From Pseudomonadota bacterium (GTDB lineage: Bacteria; Myxococcota_A; UBA796; SXON01): 64,000 nucleotides of DNA. Positions within the stretch are counted from its first letter, which is position 1. Each line of letters begins with the position of its first letter. The notes below the pieces were generated by a model. The model did not search any database. It was given only the letters and a program-made list of their open reading frames with translations, and was not told where the DNA came from. The DNA lies in assembly GCA_030685065.1 (NCBI GenBank), contig JAUXQH010000001.1, forward strand, positions 1 through 64,000, read 5' to 3'. Position numbers and translations under genes: made by a program. Of the stretch, positions 62,376 through 64,000 are shown one piece after another.

Positions 62376-63056
62376 ATGAAGATTGCTAAGATTGCGAAGG
62401 CTTGGATCCTGACGATTCCGTTGGTTCTGTCCATTGGGTGCCCGAAGGGCGAAGAGCCGTTGCAACAGCCGACGGCGTCGGGCCAGAACGAGCAGCAGCC
62501 CGGAGGGATCTGGGAGGAGTTCGGTCAGCCGGGCCAGGGGACGCAGCCGGCCCAACCGGGGGTGCCCGCCGAGCCGGGGCAGGTCGGGCAGGCCACCCCT
62601 CAGCCGAGCGACGCCACGCCCGAAGTCGGCGAGCTCGCCACCACGATCGAGACGATTCGCGGCGCCCAGCAGCTGGAGAACGACGACGCCGCGACGGCCC
62701 TCCGGAACGTCGCCAGCGGGCTCGAGCAGATGGCGGGCGCCGAGAAGGCCGCCGAGAACATCGCGCGGATCCGTGGGTACGCCGACCAGATCCTGGCCTC
62801 CGACCCCGCGTCTCCCGAGCAGGGCAACCTCGCGCGGTCCGCGATGGAGGAGAGCCTGACCGCCCTCCAGAACATCGCGACCGATCGCGGGATCCAGGAC
62901 TTCGATCCGCAGGTGCAGAACATGCGCACGCGGATGGAGGCGCTGCAGGCCGATCAGCCGCTCACGGCGCAAGTGGACGCGTTCGCCAACTCGCTCCAGC
63001 AGATCGTCGACGCGATGAACTACATCAACCAGCGCCCGGCGACCGGCACGCAGTGA
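62376..63056 (+). CDS. Lipoprotein, paralogue 2
   Basis: 226 residues. The signal peptide ends SIGC. A Gln/Pro/Gly-rich linker (residues about 25-85) is followed by a helical domain: ALRNVASGLEQMAGAEKAAEN, IRGYADQILASD, MRTRMEALQADQPL and DAFANSLQQIVDAMN. The end ATGTQ matches the previous protein's PGTQ. The two are 120 bases apart and of equal length, so they come from a duplication. Their function is unknown. Confidence 0.75.
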   Translation: MKIAKIAKAWILTIPLVLSIGCPKGEEPLQQPTASGQNEQQPGGIWEEFGQPGQGTQPAQPGVPAEPGQVGQATPQPSDATPEVGELATTIETIRGAQQLENDDAATALRNVASGLEQMAGAEKAAENIARIRGYADQILASDPASPEQGNLARSAMEESLTALQNIATDRGIQDFDPQVQNMRTRMEALQADQPLTAQVDAFANSLQQIVDAMNYINQRPATGTQ

Positions 63057-63093
63057 GGCCCATGGCGCGGGCATGACGCCCTGACCTGACCGT

Positions 63094-63122
63094 GGCGCCG
63101 CCGTGAGGCTCGCGGCGGCGCC
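63094..63122. terminator. GC hairpin between convergent genes
   Basis: A perfect 10-bp stem (GGCGCCGCCG) with a nine-base loop lies between the second lipoprotein gene and the converging aminotransferase gene. There is no T-run. A role as bidirectional terminator is inferred from the position. Confidence 0.5.
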
Positions 63123-63134
63123 GTCGTTCGGAGG

Positions 63135-64000
63135 CTACCTCGCCTTGGCGGCGACCAGCGCGCGCTCCAGCATCAAGAGGCCGTCGTCGATCTGGGACTC
63201 CTCGATGAGCATCGGCGGCGCGATGCGGAAGACGTTGCCCCAGCGCCCGCCCTTGCCGATGATGAGGCCCTCCGCGCGCGCGGCCTCGAAGATGCGCCCG
63301 GTGAGCGCGGCGTCGGGAGTGCGGTCACCCGCGGTCTCGTCCACCACGATCTCGATGGCCTGCATGAGCCCGAGCCCGCGCACCTGGCCGATGTTGGCGG
63401 GGAAGCGCACCTGGAGCGCTTCGAGCCCCGCGCGCAGGCGCGCCCCGAGGCGGGCCGACCGCGCCGGGATGTCCTCGCGCTGCATGACATCGAGCGTGGC
63501 CTTGGCCGCGGCCATGGCGAGCGGATTGCCGCCGAAGGTCGAGAGGGTGAGGCGCGGGAGCGACTTCGCGATCTCGGGCGTGGTCATGCAATTGGCCGCG
63601 GGCAGGCCGTTGGCGATGCCCTTCGCCATGGTGACGATGTCCGGCTGAACGCCGAAGTGTTGGAAGCCCCACCAATGCTCGCCCGTGCGCCCGAAACCGG
63701 TCTGCACCTCATCCGCGATGAAGAGCCCGCCGTACTGCCGGACGATCCCGACGGCGACCTCGAAGTACTCCTTCGGCGGCACCACGAACCCGCCCACGCC
63801 CTGCACGGGCTCGGCGAGGAAGCCCGCGATCTGGCCGGTCGTCGTGTATTGGATCAGGTTCTCGATGTCCCGCGCGCACTGGATGTTGCAGCTCGGGTAC
63901 TTCAGGTTGAACGGGCACCGGTAGCAGTCGGGCTGCACCGCGTGCTTCACGCCCGCGATCTGTTGGGGCAGCACGCGCCAGTTGGAGTGCCCCATCAGGG
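63135..64000 (-). CDS. Class III aminotransferase, AGXT2-like (5' end outside window)
   Basis: The 288 residues seen are the C-terminal two thirds. PLP-enzyme features are complete: AEPVQGVGGF, IADEVQTGFGRTGEHWWGFQ and the Schiff-base lysine in TMAKGIANGLP. The nearby phrases DIVTMAKGI, TTPEIAKSL, STFGGNPLA and TFRIAP-like NVFRIAPPM closely follow human AGXT2. That enzyme uses glyoxylate or pyruvate with alanine, beta-alanine or beta-aminoisobutyrate. The last is an end product of thymine breakdown, so the call fits the preA/preT/permease genes nearby. A CPFNLKYPSC segment carries two Cys before the core. The gene runs past the window end. Confidence 0.88.
   Translation of the reverse strand, partial: LMGHSNWRVLPQQIAGVKHAVQPDCYRCPFNLKYPSCNIQCARDIENLIQYTTTGQIAGFLAEPVQGVGGFVVPPKEYFEVAVGIVRQYGGLFIADEVQTGFGRTGEHWWGFQHFGVQPDIVTMAKGIANGLPAANCMTTPEIAKSLPRLTLSTFGGNPLAMAAAKATLDVMQREDIPARSARLGARLRAGLEALQVRFPANIGQVRGLGLMQAIEIVVDETAGDRTPDAALTGRIFEAARAEGLIIGKGGRWGNVFRIAPPMLIEESQIDDGLLMLERALVAAKAR

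Overview
The window is about 64 kb of very GC-rich, densely coded DNA. It most likely comes from a member of the Myxococcota or a related deltaproteobacterium. The reasons are: many secreted lipoproteins with Asp/Thr-rich linkers; five genes and one gene remnant built from MopE-type DCDD...NDCDG metal-binding repeats; FG-GAP propeller proteins; an OmpA protein with thrombospondin type 3 repeats; and a MYXO-CTERM-like sorting tail on the protein at 50624-54010. I saw no rRNA or tRNA gene and no CRISPR array. Genes are packed tightly: at least ten gene pairs overlap by exactly four bases (ATGA or GTGA).

Layout, left part. 1-609 is the 3' end of a multiheme cytochrome c gene, followed by a TPR protein with two C-terminal ClpX-type zinc fingers, a small prepilin-like protein and a fused membrane/spermidine-synthase-like protein. 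5572-11757 on the minus strand is one operon-like run: histidine kinase, OmpR-type regulator, secreted TPR protein, aspartate kinase, phosphatidylserine synthase and a small winged-helix-like protein. 11854-13868 holds a zinc-type dehydrogenase and TruD. 13881-17740 holds envelope proteins, a flippase-like membrane protein and a sterol-desaturase-family enzyme. 17860-21211 is an operon of an ABC-F ATPase (YbiT type), an unknown protein and an HTTM-domain membrane protein.

Middle part. 21165-29986 codes for secreted proteins: two lipoproteins, an ASH/PKD/YfaP-like lipoprotein and two paralogous MopE-repeat proteins with a lamin-tail domain. 30662-41073 is a co-directional run: PHP-type metallohydrolase lipoprotein, rhodanese, Rossmann reductase-like protein, an aldehyde-dehydrogenase homologue that lacks both catalytic residues, arginase and two MopE/FG-GAP proteins. 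41432-42570 pairs a RAYT-like (Y1) transposase with a 51-bp palindromic tandem repeat. A truncated MopE gene follows.

Right part. 43529-46066 is an ABC-2 exporter (two permeases and an ATPase). Divergent from it, 46148-50397 holds four genes: an S51 (cyanophycinase-like) peptidase, an esterase, a RimK-like ATP-grasp ligase and a second esterase. I regard this as the best candidate for an undescribed pathway in the window. 50624-55789 codes for a giant surface protein and an OmpA protein. 55868-64000 contains pyrimidine catabolism genes (PreA, PreT, NCS1 permease, and an AGXT2-like aminotransferase cut by the window end), interrupted by three lipoprotein genes.

All functions come from reading motifs and remembered family features. 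No database search was run. Start codons were chosen from Shine-Dalgarno-like sequence, overlap with the upstream gene and the position of signal peptides.
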